Origin: Arcobacter sp. EP1 | GTDB lineage: Bacteria; Campylobacterota; Campylobacteria; Campylobacterales; Arcobacteraceae | NCBI GenBank assembly: GCA_001655195.1 | Contig: LPNY01000042.1 | Coordinates: 37,544-98,560, forward strand | Direction of reading: 5' to 3' | DNA: 61,017 nt | In this document: piece after piece, positions 24,741 to 34,314 of the stretch | Position numbering within the stretch: the stretch's first letter is position 1 | How the letters are laid out: each line of letters starts with the position of its first letter | Made by a program: the position numbers and the translations under genes | The notes under the pieces: model-generated | What the model saw: only the letters and a program-made list of their open reading frames with translations | Database searches by the model: none | What the model was told of the DNA's origin: nothing

Positions 24741-26158
24741 GCAATAATATTAATTGTATTTTTTCCTTCATCTTTTGAACAATATAGCGCCTTATCTGCT
24801 CGGTAAATGATTGCTTCAATATTTTTATCTTCTTTGTGTTTGATAGTAGCCACTCCAAAACTTGCAGTGATTTTTAGTTGATTTTTTTTATGATGATTAA
24901 ATTCATCTTTGATTCGCTCCGCGACTTTAAGGGCTTCGGTTGCATTAGTTTGATGTAGTAGTATAATAAACTCTTCACCACCATATCGTGCACAGGTATC
25001 AAAATCTCGAATATTCTTGATAATACTTTGTGAAAGAAGTTTGATGACGCTATCCCCTTTTTGGTGTCCATGGGTATCATTGATAGGTTTAAAGTCATCA
25101 ATATCAATCATGATAATTGAGAGATTCTCTTTGAGACGTCGTGCTCTGCTAAACTCTTGATTGGCTTTGTGAATAAAAAAACCTCGATTATAAACTTGGG
25201 TTAATCCATCTTTTTGTGAAAGATTAATCAATTTTTGTTGCAAACGAGTGTAATAAATAGTTAAAGCAATAAAACCTAACCCAATAACTAAAGCTATAAA
25301 CAATGTTTTTGTTTTTTGTTTTTTCCAACTGCCTAAAACTTCTTGGGTGAGTAGACTGTTACCTGTAATAATTGGATAGTTATTAGAACGAATAAGTGTA
25401 GCAATACGCTCTTTGTTGTCAAGTGGAGAAGGAATAGTATATTGTTGAATCTCTTTTTTAGAGTAAGAAAAACTTTTAATCTCCTCAATTTGTTTCCCAA
25501 TATAGCTTAGTTTGTGGGGGTATCTGGCATAGATTCTACCTTCTGTACTTCCAATAAATATAGAACTGTTTTCACTACTAAGACTACTTCTATAACGTTT
25601 ATTAAAAAACTCTAAATCTAAAATCATCACAATAATATGTTTAAATTTTCCAAGGGTATAAAAGGGTTTGCTAATTGCAAAAAACCATTTATCTTTGTGT
25701 ACCTTTGAAAGCTGTGGCTCCCCTATGTATGTTGAATAGGAATACTCTTTTCTTAAGTGGTGAGTAATATACTCTCGTGTAGTAATATCTGGTTTTTTTT
25801 GATTACGTGTCCAATGGATAATCTCCGCCTCTTTATTAACAATCAAAATATCCATGATGTAGGGACGTAGATTTTTGATAAGCAGTGCTTCAATTTCTTG
25901 TTCATGATAAGGTGATTCATGAATATGCTCTTCTGCGTTATCTATACCTTCCATAAGCTCTTCAACTCCAAAGATAAAACGATCTAAATCGGTACTAATA
26001 ACTCGTGCTAATACTTCTGTTTTATTTTCAGCCTCTTTGATGAGACTTTCATATTGTTGTTTTAAATTGGCATAAAGTAAGTAGAGTATAATCATTGAGA
26101 TACACAGGAGTGAAAAAACATTAATATAGTAAATTTTTTTATCTATATTATAGTGCAT
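24737..26158 (-). CDS. Membrane diguanylate cyclase with periplasmic Cache-type sensor
   Basis: A 473-aa protein: TM1 (about 10-29), an extracytoplasmic sensor (about 30-275) in the style of dCache domains (ISTDLDRFIFG, REYITHHL, FFAISKPFY), TM2 (about 280-300) and a GGDEF domain (about 310-473) with GGEEF at 393-397 and an intact RxxD inhibitory site (RDFD). It should synthesise c-di-GMP. Unlike the cyclase at 7153-8997 it has no PAS domain. Confidence 0.92.
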   Translation of the reverse strand: MHYNIDKKIYYINVFSLLCISMIILYLLYANLKQQYESLIKEAENKTEVLARVISTDLDRFIFGVEELMEGIDNAEEHIHESPYHEQEIEALLIKNLRPYIMDILIVNKEAEIIHWTRNQKKPDITTREYITHHLRKEYSYSTYIGEPQLSKVHKDKWFFAISKPFYTLGKFKHIIVMILDLEFFNKRYRSSLSSENSSIFIGSTEGRIYARYPHKLSYIGKQIEEIKSFSYSKKEIQQYTIPSPLDNKERIATLIRSNNYPIITGNSLLTQEVLGSWKKQKTKTLFIALVIGLGFIALTIYYTRLQQKLINLSQKDGLTQVYNRGFFIHKANQEFSRARRLKENLSIIMIDIDDFKPINDTHGHQKGDSVIKLLSQSIIKNIRDFDTCARYGGEEFIILLHQTNATEALKVAERIKDEFNHHKKNQLKITASFGVATIKHKEDKNIEAIIYRADKALYCSKDEGKNTINIIA

Positions 26159-26248
26159 GACTATTCCTTACCTAAATATAGCACTAGTAAACAAAATGAT
26201 TCCTAAAATAATAAACTTAACTTATATGTTAAATAATATGAACAAATA

Positions 26249-28453
26249 TTAATCTTTGAATTTATCTCGAATGGCGATGAAATCTTCTTTATTTTCTAAG
26301 AAAAGATCGATGAGTTCTGGATCAAAACTCTGTTCACGCTCATCTTTTAAGTAGTCAAATATATCTTGATTTTTCCACGCTTTTTTATAACAACGATCAC
26401 TTCCTAGTGCATCAAAGACATCAGCAATAGAGGTAATACGACCGTAGATATGGATTTCATCTTCTTTTAATCCTTGTGGGTAACCTTTGCCATTCCATTT
26501 TTCATGGTGTTGCATGGCTACAATTGCTGCCGCTTTTAATACTTTTCTTTTAGAACATTTGAGAATGTTATAACCCGCTTGAGCATGGGTTTTCATTATT
26601 TGAAACTCCTCTTGGGTTAGGGAGGATGGTTTTTTCAAAATAGCATCAGGAATACCAACTTTTCCAATATCATGCATGGGTGATGCAGTAAAGAGTAAAT
26701 CGATATCTTCATCTTCTAAACCATACAGTTCTGCTAATAGTTTTGAATAAAGAGCAACCCGTTTGACATGGTTTCCTGTCTCATTACTACGGGTTTCACC
26801 TATCTCTCCCATACGATAGATAATCTCTTTTTGTGTCTCTTCTATTTCTGCATGTAGTTCAAAAAGTTCTGTTAAATCACTACGTATTGCCATGTACTCA
26901 ATGATATTTTCATTTTTATCTTTAATAGGAACGATTGTAGAATTGACCCAATAGGCTTGGCCACTTTTATTTTGATTTTTGATAATACCTTGCCAAGTGA
27001 GTCCATTTTGAATGGTTCTCCATAAATCTATAAAAATATCCTTACTCATATCAGGATGACGTATAATATTGTGAGGGTGTCCCATTAATTCTTCTCTTGA
27101 GTATCCTGATATTTCGCAGAATTTGTCATTAACAAAAGTAATCTCACCTTTTAAGTTCGTACGTGAAACCAAGTTACTTTCATACATTGCACGTTTATAC
27201 TCTTTTGCTTTTTGCATGGCATAGACGAGATTTTGGTTGGAGGTATTGAGTTGGTTTTTAAAATAGTCTTCAACAAGGATATTCTCAGTAATATCATTAC
27301 TAATAGCGATATATTCAATCACTTCATTATTTGCATCTAAAATAGGGTTAATAATAATATTAATCCAAAAAGAAGAGCCATCTTTTTTTCTATTTTTGAG
27401 TTTGCCTTGCCATGGTCGTTTTTTGACCTGTATGGTCTCCCATAACTCTTTAAAGGTATCATCCTTTGTATCTTTATTGCGTAACAGGTTGTGCTTCTTA
27501 CCAATAAGTTCTTCTTTGTTATATCCTGTTGTTTTACAGAACTGTTCATTGATATAGATTATGGTACCTTGATCATCTGTTTTAGAAACAATAGAGGCTC
27601 TATCAACGGTCTCTTTGTACTGTGCTAAGAGTTTGGTAGAGTTCTCTATTTCCATATTTTTGCGGTTATAATCAATCCATAAATCAACTTTTAACACAAT
27701 CTCTTCAATCACATAAGGTTTTTTAATAATATCAACGGCACCTGCTTTTAGACCATCTCGTATTAGTGCAGAGTTAATGAGTCCTGAGATTATGATAATA
27801 GGTAGTTTTTTTCTTGTAATAAGTTCAACATTGTGTTCATGTAAAAAATCCAAACCATTGGAGTTTTTTAGTTCAATATCCAATAAGATGAGGTGGATAT
27901 TCTCTTGTTGTGTTATTTCATAGGCTGTTTGTGCATTATCCGTGATGAGCGTTTGGTAGTTACGATTTCCCAAAATATCTTGAAGTTGTTCTTGAATAAT
28001 TTTTGAGTCATCCACAATCAAAATTTTACTAAAACGGTTTTTTTCAAGTTGTTCAATACTTTTGGTAATACCTTCGATTTTATGAAAAAAATCTTTATCT
28101 TTAATGATAAAGTCAATGACTCCTTTTTGGTAAGACTCTTTACGAAAATTGGCATCTTTTTGTGCGGTTAAAACAAAGATTTTTGTGTGGCTATTTTCCA
28201 ATTGGATTATGAGTTCTGAACCATTACCATCGGGTAAATTAATGTCCAGTAAGAGATAATCGATGATCTGTTCTTCTAAAATAGATTTCGCTTCTTGGAG
28301 GTTAAATGCTGAAAAACAGTTGTACTGTAGCTCTTGGAGTTCATTGGTGAGTATTTTATTAATGGATGTTGAGTCTTCAACAATAAGAATATTAAAGTGT
28401 GTTGGGTTGAAGATAAAATTAGAATTAAAGTGAAGTTTTTCTTCCAAAACCAA
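26249..28453 (-). CDS. Two-receiver, two-PAS HD-GYP phosphodiesterase
   Basis: A 734-aa cytoplasmic protein. Two receivers in tandem (about 20-135, Asp70 in LLLDINLPDGNG; about 142-255, Asp192 in LILLDIELKNSNG), two PAS domains (about 285-395 and 415-520), then an HD-GYP domain (about 545-730) with HDIGKVGIPD (His594, Asp595) and HHEKWNGKGYPQGL. HD-GYP enzymes hydrolyse c-di-GMP to GMP. The start codon is probably TTG 28453 behind AAAGG. It stands next to a cyclase gene, so this cluster both makes and removes the messenger. Confidence 0.92.
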   Translation of the reverse strand: MVLEEKLHFNSNFIFNPTHFNILIVEDSTSINKILTNELQELQYNCFSAFNLQEAKSILEEQIIDYLLLDINLPDGNGSELIIQLENSHTKIFVLTAQKDANFRKESYQKGVIDFIIKDKDFFHKIEGITKSIEQLEKNRFSKILIVDDSKIIQEQLQDILGNRNYQTLITDNAQTAYEITQQENIHLILLDIELKNSNGLDFLHEHNVELITRKKLPIIIISGLINSALIRDGLKAGAVDIIKKPYVIEEIVLKVDLWIDYNRKNMEIENSTKLLAQYKETVDRASIVSKTDDQGTIIYINEQFCKTTGYNKEELIGKKHNLLRNKDTKDDTFKELWETIQVKKRPWQGKLKNRKKDGSSFWINIIINPILDANNEVIEYIAISNDITENILVEDYFKNQLNTSNQNLVYAMQKAKEYKRAMYESNLVSRTNLKGEITFVNDKFCEISGYSREELMGHPHNIIRHPDMSKDIFIDLWRTIQNGLTWQGIIKNQNKSGQAYWVNSTIVPIKDKNENIIEYMAIRSDLTELFELHAEIEETQKEIIYRMGEIGETRSNETGNHVKRVALYSKLLAELYGLEDEDIDLLFTASPMHDIGKVGIPDAILKKPSSLTQEEFQIMKTHAQAGYNILKCSKRKVLKAAAIVAMQHHEKWNGKGYPQGLKEDEIHIYGRITSIADVFDALGSDRCYKKAWKNQDIFDYLKDEREQSFDPELIDLFLENKEDFIAIRDKFKD

Positions 28454-28533
28454 ATAACCTTTTTTCTATCAATGCTATTACAATTAAAGTATAACATAAA
28501 AGTATAAAAAGGTTATTTGTTTAAGAAATTAGT

Positions 28534-29508
28534 TTAGATTTTTACTAAATATCTTCCTACTGCTTTACCTGATAATAATGCCTCGTAAGCTGTTTTAATC
28601 TCATCTAGTCCAATCTCATTGGTTAAATCATCCAAGGTATCAATTTTAAAATCAGTAGCAATTTTCTCCCATGCTGCAATTTTTTTCTCTCGTTTACATT
28701 CAACAGAATCAATACCCACTAATCGAACACCTCGTAGGATAAATGGGAAAACATTGGTTGGAAGTTCGTGAGATGACGTTAATCCACAACATGTAGCAAC
28801 ACCATCATACTGAACAAGTTTTAAGGCTTCTGCTAAAATATTTCCACCAACGGTGTCAATAACACCTGCATACTGTTCACTTCCCATAGGACGTTTATTT
28901 TCTACATCGAAGTCTCCTCTTAAGATAACATCACTTGCCCCTAAACTTTTTAAGAATGGGATTTTGTCCTCTTTTCCAGAAATAGCAATAACATCAAATC
29001 TTAATTTACTTAAAATTGATACGGCAATACTTCCAACGCCTCCTGTTGCACCAGTTACTAAAACTTTTCCTTGTGTAATACCATTGTTTAATAATTCGTT
29101 GACACTTAAAGCAGCTGTTAATCCAGCTGTACCATAAGTCATGATTTCTTTATCAGAGATACCTTCTGGCATTGGTACAACCCATGATGCAGGAACTTTT
29201 ACAAATTCCGCGTGTCCACCATTGGTATTCATACCCATATCATAACCTGTCACTAAAACTTTGTCTCCAATGCTAAATTCATCACTATTACTTGTTTCAA
29301 TTGTTCCTGCAACATCAATACCAGTTACATGGGGGAAAACTCGTGTAACTCCAGGGTTTCCAACTGAACTTAGTGCATCTTTGAAGTTGAGTGATGAGTA
29401 GCTTACTTTTATTAATACTTCATTTTCTTCAACTGTTGGAGTCTCTATCTCTTGTACTCCTGAAGTAAATTTTTTGTCTTCTGATTTTTCTACAACGTAG
29501 GCTTTCAT
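28534..29508 (-). CDS. Zinc-independent MDR oxidoreductase (YhdH/AcuI family)
   Basis: A 324-aa medium-chain reductase. YSSLNFKDALSSVGN, FPHVTGIDVAGTIE, the nucleotide-binding VTGATGGVGSIAVSILSKLRF and the late GVRLVGIDSVECKREKKIAAWEKIA are family blocks of YhdH/YhfP, which includes acrylyl-CoA reductase AcuI. It uses NADPH to reduce activated double bonds or quinones. Lacks the zinc ligands of alcohol dehydrogenases. Divergent from an hxlR-type gene, a common pairing in electrophile-stress control. Confidence 0.88.
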   Translation of the reverse strand: MKAYVVEKSEDKKFTSGVQEIETPTVEENEVLIKVSYSSLNFKDALSSVGNPGVTRVFPHVTGIDVAGTIETSNSDEFSIGDKVLVTGYDMGMNTNGGHAEFVKVPASWVVPMPEGISDKEIMTYGTAGLTAALSVNELLNNGITQGKVLVTGATGGVGSIAVSILSKLRFDVIAISGKEDKIPFLKSLGASDVILRGDFDVENKRPMGSEQYAGVIDTVGGNILAEALKLVQYDGVATCCGLTSSHELPTNVFPFILRGVRLVGIDSVECKREKKIAAWEKIATDFKIDTLDDLTNEIGLDEIKTAYEALLSGKAVGRYLVKI

Positions 29509-29566
29509 TTAGATCCTTTTAGGTGTCCATTATAAATAGGACTTAAAATTTAATGATATCTTTTAA

Positions 29567-29586
29567 TGATAGAAGTTCTTCTATCA
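29567..29586. promoter_or_regulatory. Palindrome upstream of the MDR oxidoreductase gene
   Basis: TGATAGAAG-TT-CTTCTATCA, perfect 9-base arms, 59 bases upstream of the start codon of the oxidoreductase. Candidate operator; it could also act as a hairpin in the leader of that gene. Confidence 0.4.
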
Positions 29587-29695
29587 CAAGAAACAAATCC
29601 TAAAGAGAACAGCGTTTTTCTTGTTTTCTTTACTTATGCTGAAATTTTAGCTAAAATATATCAAAAGAGCAAGAACTTACTAAAAAGAAATGTAC

Positions 29696-29709
29696 TATCT
29701 AAAAAGATA
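29696..29709. promoter_or_regulatory. Inverted repeat before the second hxlR-type gene
   Basis: TATCT-AAAA-AGATA, perfect, 27 bases upstream of the ATG at 29736. Written as TATC-TAAAAA-GATA it shares spacer length and sequence with the element before the first hxlR-type gene (GTTAC-TAAAAG-GTACC). Confidence 0.45.
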
Positions 29710-29735
29710 CCATGCTCTTTTTTTTAGGATAAAAG

Positions 29736-30071
29736 ATGACAAAAAAAGTAGAAACAAAAGTAGAAAAGTGTCCCGTAGAAACGGCACTTGATGTGCTTGC
29801 AGGGAAATGGAAAATTCTTATTTTATGGTATTTACGAAGAGAAACAAAACGTTTTAATGAATTACAAAAGTTACTACCACGTACGACACAAAAGATGTTA
29901 ATTCAAAAATTACGAGAGTTAGAAGAGGATGGAATTGTACACCGAGAAGTCTATCCTGTTGTTCCTCCTAAAGTAGAATATTCACTAACAGAGTATGGAC
30001 AGAGTTTGAAGCCAATACTAAAGCAACTCTATTTATGGGGTGAAATTCATAAAGAAAGATTTAATAAATAG
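29736..30071 (+). CDS. HxlR-family transcriptional regulator
   Basis: A 111-aa winged-helix protein. Blocks as in the family: [65 protein letters not shown]. The N-terminal Cys12 (EKCPVETAL) is at the classical sensing position. It is divergent from the MDR oxidoreductase, the likely target. Closely related to the regulator at 23729-24085. It abuts the convergent small membrane protein gene with no gap. Confidence 0.92.
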   Translation: MTKKVETKVEKCPVETALDVLAGKWKILILWYLRRETKRFNELQKLLPRTTQKMLIQKLRELEEDGIVHREVYPVVPPKVEYSLTEYGQSLKPILKQLYLWGEIHKERFNK

Positions 30072-30275
30072 TTAACGTTTTTTAGGTTTACACTCACATT
30101 TACTTGATGAAAAGAACCAATCTTTGATGATAAGTATGATTGAGATAGTCCACAAAATATTTAAAATCCAGTTATTTGGGTACTCTAAATAAAAATAGCC
30201 TACAGGAAGTCCAATAGCAATAGGATATTTGACAAAATAAAAAAAGAAAATGAGTGTTCCATAGAGTGTTTTCAT
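30072..30275 (-). CDS. Small two-span membrane protein downstream of fetB
   Basis: A 67-aa protein with two hydrophobic segments (about 5-27 and 35-53) and a basic tail with a Cys-Glu-Cys (SSSKCECKPKKR). Its ATG overlaps the FetB-like stop by 4 bases (ATGA), so it is translationally coupled to that permease. No family recognised. The Cys pair could bind metal, which would fit a metal transporter partner (inference). Confidence 0.65.
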   Translation of the reverse strand: MKTLYGTLIFFFYFVKYPIAIGLPVGYFYLEYPNNWILNILWTISIILIIKDWFFSSSKCECKPKKR

Positions 30276-30967
30276 GAGTTGTTCCTTTTTTTGAGTAAAA
30301 AATAGATAATCACAGAGATTCCAGAACTTGAAATCATCATGGTCATAATCATAATTTGGTATCGTACTGCAATGAGCGGATCAATCCCTGATAAAATTTG
30401 TCCTGTCATCATCCCTGGAAGGGCAACTAACCCAACAGCTAAGAGGGTATTAATTTGAGGAATCATCGAGGCTTTAAAGGCAATTTTGCGTGCTTGTTCA
30501 AATCCAATATTATGTAAAGATTCTTTTTCAAAACGTTCTACACATAATGAGACAGCATTCATTGTATTTGCAAAAATCATTCCAGCAATAGGAATAACAT
30601 AGCGGGGTTCATAAAGGGACTCTAAATTTAAAACAAATCCAATAATAAGTATCAGATGAATAACTCCTGAGAGGGTGATGGCTGCAAATATTGTTAGATA
30701 ATGTTTTTGTGATTTATCATCTGTATTACGCAGGGTTATCCAAGTTGAAACAACACACATAAAAGCAATGATAAAAAAGCCAATGAGAGCGTTTTTCTCC
30801 TCAAAGATGAATAGGAGTAGGTAACCGATTAAAAGAAGCTGTATAACCATCCTAACGGTTGAATAAATGACCTCTTTATTATCCCCTGTCCATTTGTAGT
30901 AAAAGTACCAAACAAAAATTAGTGGTAAGAGAGTGAGGGATAAGTTATAAAATGAGATAGTCTGCAT
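30272..30967 (-). CDS. fetB: FetB/YbbM-like ABC transporter permease (UPF0014)
   Basis: A 231-aa protein with about seven TM segments. VRMVIQLLLIGYLL, PIAGMIFANTMNAVSLCVERF, ALLAVGLVALPGMMTGQILSG and AVRYQIMIMTMMISSSGIS follow the UPF0014 family, whose E. coli member FetB pairs with the ATPase FetA in iron export under oxidative stress. No ATPase gene is next to it here; instead a 67-aa membrane protein overlaps its end. Confidence 0.82.
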   Translation of the reverse strand: MQTISFYNLSLTLLPLIFVWYFYYKWTGDNKEVIYSTVRMVIQLLLIGYLLLFIFEEKNALIGFFIIAFMCVVSTWITLRNTDDKSQKHYLTIFAAITLSGVIHLILIIGFVLNLESLYEPRYVIPIAGMIFANTMNAVSLCVERFEKESLHNIGFEQARKIAFKASMIPQINTLLAVGLVALPGMMTGQILSGIDPLIAVRYQIMIMTMMISSSGISVIIYFLLKKRNNS

Positions 30968-31006
30968 TGTTACTCCACTAATTATATATAATCAAAATAG
31001 AAGTTA

Positions 31007-31903
31007 CTATGAACTCAACAAGTCCTTGAGACTATCTTTTGGATTTTTGCCTTGTAAGATAAGTTCAACCTCATTAGCAATAGGGGTATAAATATCATGT
31101 TCTTTTGAAAGTTTTGAAATAGCTTCGCTGGTTTTAACCCCTTCTGCAACTTCCCCTAACTCTTCTAAAATCTCTTCAAGGCTTTTACCGCTTGCTAATC
31201 CTAATCCAACTCTAAAGTTACGACTTAGTGTACTACTCGCAGTTAAAAATAGATCCCCTGCACCACTAAGCCCTATAAAACTAGATTCTTTAGCATCAAA
31301 ATGTTTTCCAAATCGTTGCATCTCTACAAGTCCTCGTGAAATTAGTGATGCTCTAGCATTGTTCCCAAGCTCCAATCCATCACAAATACCTGAAGCGATT
31401 GCTAATACATTTTTATAGGCCCCACAGATTTCTGCCCCAATAACATCATCACTGTAGTAGGTTTTTATAAAGTTTGGAAAAAATGGTTCAAATTCATCAT
31501 AAAGTTTTTTATTTGAACTGTTTAATACTAACGCACAAGGAAGCCCTTTGATGACTTCTGCTGCAAAAGAAGGACCAGATATAAATCCAATATTCTCATC
31601 AGGCACAAAATCAGCGTAAATATCATTTAAAAACTGACCCGTACTTGCTTCTATTCCTTTTGAGGCTACGAGAATTTTTTGTCCCTTGAAAACAAAGTTC
31701 TCTTTGAGCCATGCACGTATTTGTTGAGCAGGAATGGCAATAATTAAATATTCGCACTCTAAGACAGTATCTAAGTCAGTAAAGTTTTTAATATCTCTAG
31801 ATGTTCGAGAGGTGATATACGCTTCTTGTTTTTGGCTCAGAGCAAAATGCAAGGCTTGCCCCCATTTTCCAGCTCCTATAACACCTATTGATATTTTACT
31901 CAT
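31007..31903 (-). CDS. gpsA: Glycerol-3-phosphate dehydrogenase [NAD(P)+]
   Basis: A 298-aa enzyme: N-terminal Rossmann motif GVIGAGKWGQAL, ASKGIE, ISGPSFAAEV, and the catalytic-Lys region CGAYKNVLAIASGICDG with the C-terminal SLISRGLVEM and LSGAGDL. It reduces dihydroxyacetone phosphate to sn-glycerol 3-phosphate for phospholipid synthesis. One base separates it from gatB, so the two are in one operon. Family length is slightly short (usually about 330), as commonly seen in this phylum. Confidence 0.96.
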   Translation of the reverse strand: MSKISIGVIGAGKWGQALHFALSQKQEAYITSRTSRDIKNFTDLDTVLECEYLIIAIPAQQIRAWLKENFVFKGQKILVASKGIEASTGQFLNDIYADFVPDENIGFISGPSFAAEVIKGLPCALVLNSSNKKLYDEFEPFFPNFIKTYYSDDVIGAEICGAYKNVLAIASGICDGLELGNNARASLISRGLVEMQRFGKHFDAKESSFIGLSGAGDLFLTASSTLSRNFRVGLGLASGKSLEEILEELGEVAEGVKTSEAISKLSKEHDIYTPIANEVELILQGKNPKDSLKDLLSS

Positions 31904-31904
31904 A

Positions 31905-33332
31905 TTATGAGAGTCTCTCTTTTAATAGTTCATTTACTTTTTGTGGATTAGCCGAACCTTTACTTGCTTTCATGGTTTGTCCTACAAAGAATCCAAAGAG
32001 TTTCTCTTTTCCACTTTTGTATTGATCTACTTTGTCTTGATTTGTAGCTAAAATTCCATCAATGATTTCTAAAATTGCACCATCATCAGATACTTGTTTT
32101 AATCCAAGCTCATCAATAACTGCATCAATCTCAGACTCTGGTTTTTCCATTAAGTAATCAAGTACCTCTTTTGCTGCTTTCCCTGAGATGGTTCCCTCTT
32201 CAATTGCTTTTACAACAGAAGCTAGTTTTTTTGCTTGTACGGGTGAGTTCTCTAAAGTAACGCCCTCAGTAAATCGTGCTGGCAATTCAACCGTTAGCCA
32301 AACTGCTGCATTTTTACCTGTAATTCCTTCTTTCATCATTTCATCAAAGAAATTTGCTGTCTCTAAAGAGGCTGTGATAACCGATGCATCATACTCTTTG
32401 ATTCCAAACTCTTTTACAAATCGCTCTTTTTTCTCATCAGGAAGTTCTGGAATTTGTGAATATTTTTCTAACATATCATCAGGAATAATCACAGGTAAAA
32501 GATCAGGGTCTGGGAAGTATCGGTAATCAGCCGCATCTTCTTTTCCTCTCATTGATCTCGTTTCACCTTTCTCAGGATCGAAAAGCCTTGTTTCTTGCAC
32601 AATTTCAGTATCATGAATACCGTCTTCCCATGCTTCAATATGACGGTTTACTTCATATTTAATCGCTTTTTCGATGAATTTAAATGAGTTCATATTTTTG
32701 ATTTCACATCGAGTATTCAGGTTTGTATCCCCTTTTGGTCGAATAGAAACATTCACATCACATCTAAAACTTCCCTCTTGCATGTTTGCATCAGAGATTC
32801 CAAGGTATCTTACAATTGAGTGAAGTTTTTTTAGATAAAGAATCGCTTCTTCAGCATTTCTCATATCCGGCTCAGAAACGATTTCAAGAAGTGGTGTTCC
32901 CGCTCTGTTTAAGTCAACATGAGACACAGTTCCTGCGTGGATATTTTTTCCAGCATCATTTTCTAAGTGCGCTCGTGTTACTCCAATTGTTTTATGGGTT
33001 CCATCTTCAAAATCAATGACTAATTCACCTAAGCCTACAACAGGCACTTCAAATTGTGAGATTTGGTACCCGTTTGGTAAATCAGGATAGAAGTAGTTCT
33101 TTCGGTTAAAAATAGACTTTTGATTAATTTGTGATTTAAGTGCAGTTCCTAACATAATTGCTTTATGAACAGCCTCTTTATTTAGAACAGGTAATGCTCC
33201 TGGCAGTCCTAAACATGTTGGACATACATTGGTGTTTGGTTCTTCTCCAAAGCTTGTAGCACAGCTACAAAATAGTTTTGAGTTAGTATTAAGTTGTACG
33301 TGTACTTCTAATCCAATAATGACTTCAAACAT
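31905..33332 (-). CDS. gatB: Asp-tRNA(Asn)/Glu-tRNA(Gln) amidotransferase subunit B
   Basis: A 475-aa protein with [56 protein letters not shown], and [14 protein letters not shown], plus a C-terminal GatB_YqeY helical domain ending [17 protein letters not shown]. It activates misacylated Glu-tRNA(Gln) in the indirect route to Gln-tRNA. gatA and gatC are elsewhere. Downstream of the SurA-like gene by 17 bases. Confidence 0.97.
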   Translation of the reverse strand: MFEVIIGLEVHVQLNTNSKLFCSCATSFGEEPNTNVCPTCLGLPGALPVLNKEAVHKAIMLGTALKSQINQKSIFNRKNYFYPDLPNGYQISQFEVPVVGLGELVIDFEDGTHKTIGVTRAHLENDAGKNIHAGTVSHVDLNRAGTPLLEIVSEPDMRNAEEAILYLKKLHSIVRYLGISDANMQEGSFRCDVNVSIRPKGDTNLNTRCEIKNMNSFKFIEKAIKYEVNRHIEAWEDGIHDTEIVQETRLFDPEKGETRSMRGKEDAADYRYFPDPDLLPVIIPDDMLEKYSQIPELPDEKKERFVKEFGIKEYDASVITASLETANFFDEMMKEGITGKNAAVWLTVELPARFTEGVTLENSPVQAKKLASVVKAIEEGTISGKAAKEVLDYLMEKPESEIDAVIDELGLKQVSDDGAILEIIDGILATNQDKVDQYKSGKEKLFGFFVGQTMKASKGSANPQKVNELLKERLS

Positions 33333-33349
33333 AGGTTGTTGATCCTTTT

Positions 33350-34174
33350 TTATCTTACTATTTTAATATCAGCAGTTAATTTTAATTTTTCGAAATACTC
33401 TTTTAAGTATGTCTTTTCTCGTTCTCTCATGATAACGTTAAAAATTCTCTCTTTTACACTCTCAAAAGGTAAAACAGAAACACCCTCTTTTTTAACAATA
33501 AGTAGTGATACGTACTGTTTGTTTGCTGTAAAAATAGGGGTAAATGTGTTTTCATTGGTATCGTTAATTAAAAATTTTAGTTGAGAGTTAAGTTTGTCTT
33601 GCTCTAAATTAATTGACGTTTTTGAAATAGCACTGTCATTCGTAATTGGGTTTTTGCGAGCGGCGATGAGTGCTTTTTTACTTTTTGATGTGTATTGAAT
33701 CGCTTTAACATTTTTTGCTGTTGTAAAAACAGTTTTATTTGCATTATAGTAGATTTTTAAATCATCTTCTGTTGCAAGATTGAGTTTCCCTCGAACAATC
33801 TTTTGTGCAAGTTTTTGTTTTAAAATTTGTTGTTTTGTTTGTTCTTCAAATGCAGCATAGTCTTTATATTTTTGTCGAATAATACCTTTAAAAGTATATA
33901 AATCCATTCCATTTGCAGCAGCAATTTTTTCTAAATGGTTATTGATATCAAATACATCTGCTGTGATATTTTTCTTTGCAACCTCTTGGTTGAATAAAAT
34001 TTCATCAATCATTTCACTTACAGCATCAGGTTTGCTCATTTTTAATTGTGCCATTTTTTCTTTAATATCATAACTGGTTACAGGCTCTTCATTAACGGTA
34101 AATGCGATAGCTCCAATAGTGTTTGCATTAGCAATTCCACAGGCTAAAAGAAGGGTAAAAAGTATTTTTTTCAT
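33350..34174 (-). CDS. SurA-like periplasmic chaperone / peptidyl-prolyl isomerase
   Basis: A 274-aa protein with a signal peptide (about 1-17). The N-terminal half (about 20-135) is the SurA_N helical domain ([38 protein letters not shown]). The second half is a diverged parvulin-like domain (about 150-250; [32 protein letters not shown]). It resembles the SurA-like protein Cj1289 described in Campylobacter. Likely role: outer-membrane protein folding. Operon with gatB and gpsA. Confidence 0.82.
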   Translation of the reverse strand: MKKILFTLLLACGIANANTIGAIAFTVNEEPVTSYDIKEKMAQLKMSKPDAVSEMIDEILFNQEVAKKNITADVFDINNHLEKIAAANGMDLYTFKGIIRQKYKDYAAFEEQTKQQILKQKLAQKIVRGKLNLATEDDLKIYYNANKTVFTTAKNVKAIQYTSKSKKALIAARKNPITNDSAISKTSINLEQDKLNSQLKFLINDTNENTFTPIFTANKQYVSLLIVKKEGVSVLPFESVKERIFNVIMREREKTYLKEYFEKLKLTADIKIVR

Positions 34175-34314
34175 TGGGGTCCTTTTTTATAAAGCAAATA
34201 TTTTACCATAATATTAGTAAAACAATTATGTGTTGAAATATTTTGTTTTAAAATGCACTATTTTTTTTAAATTTTTTTAGTTATTATTATAAACAGACTT
34301 ATTAAGGAGTCCCG

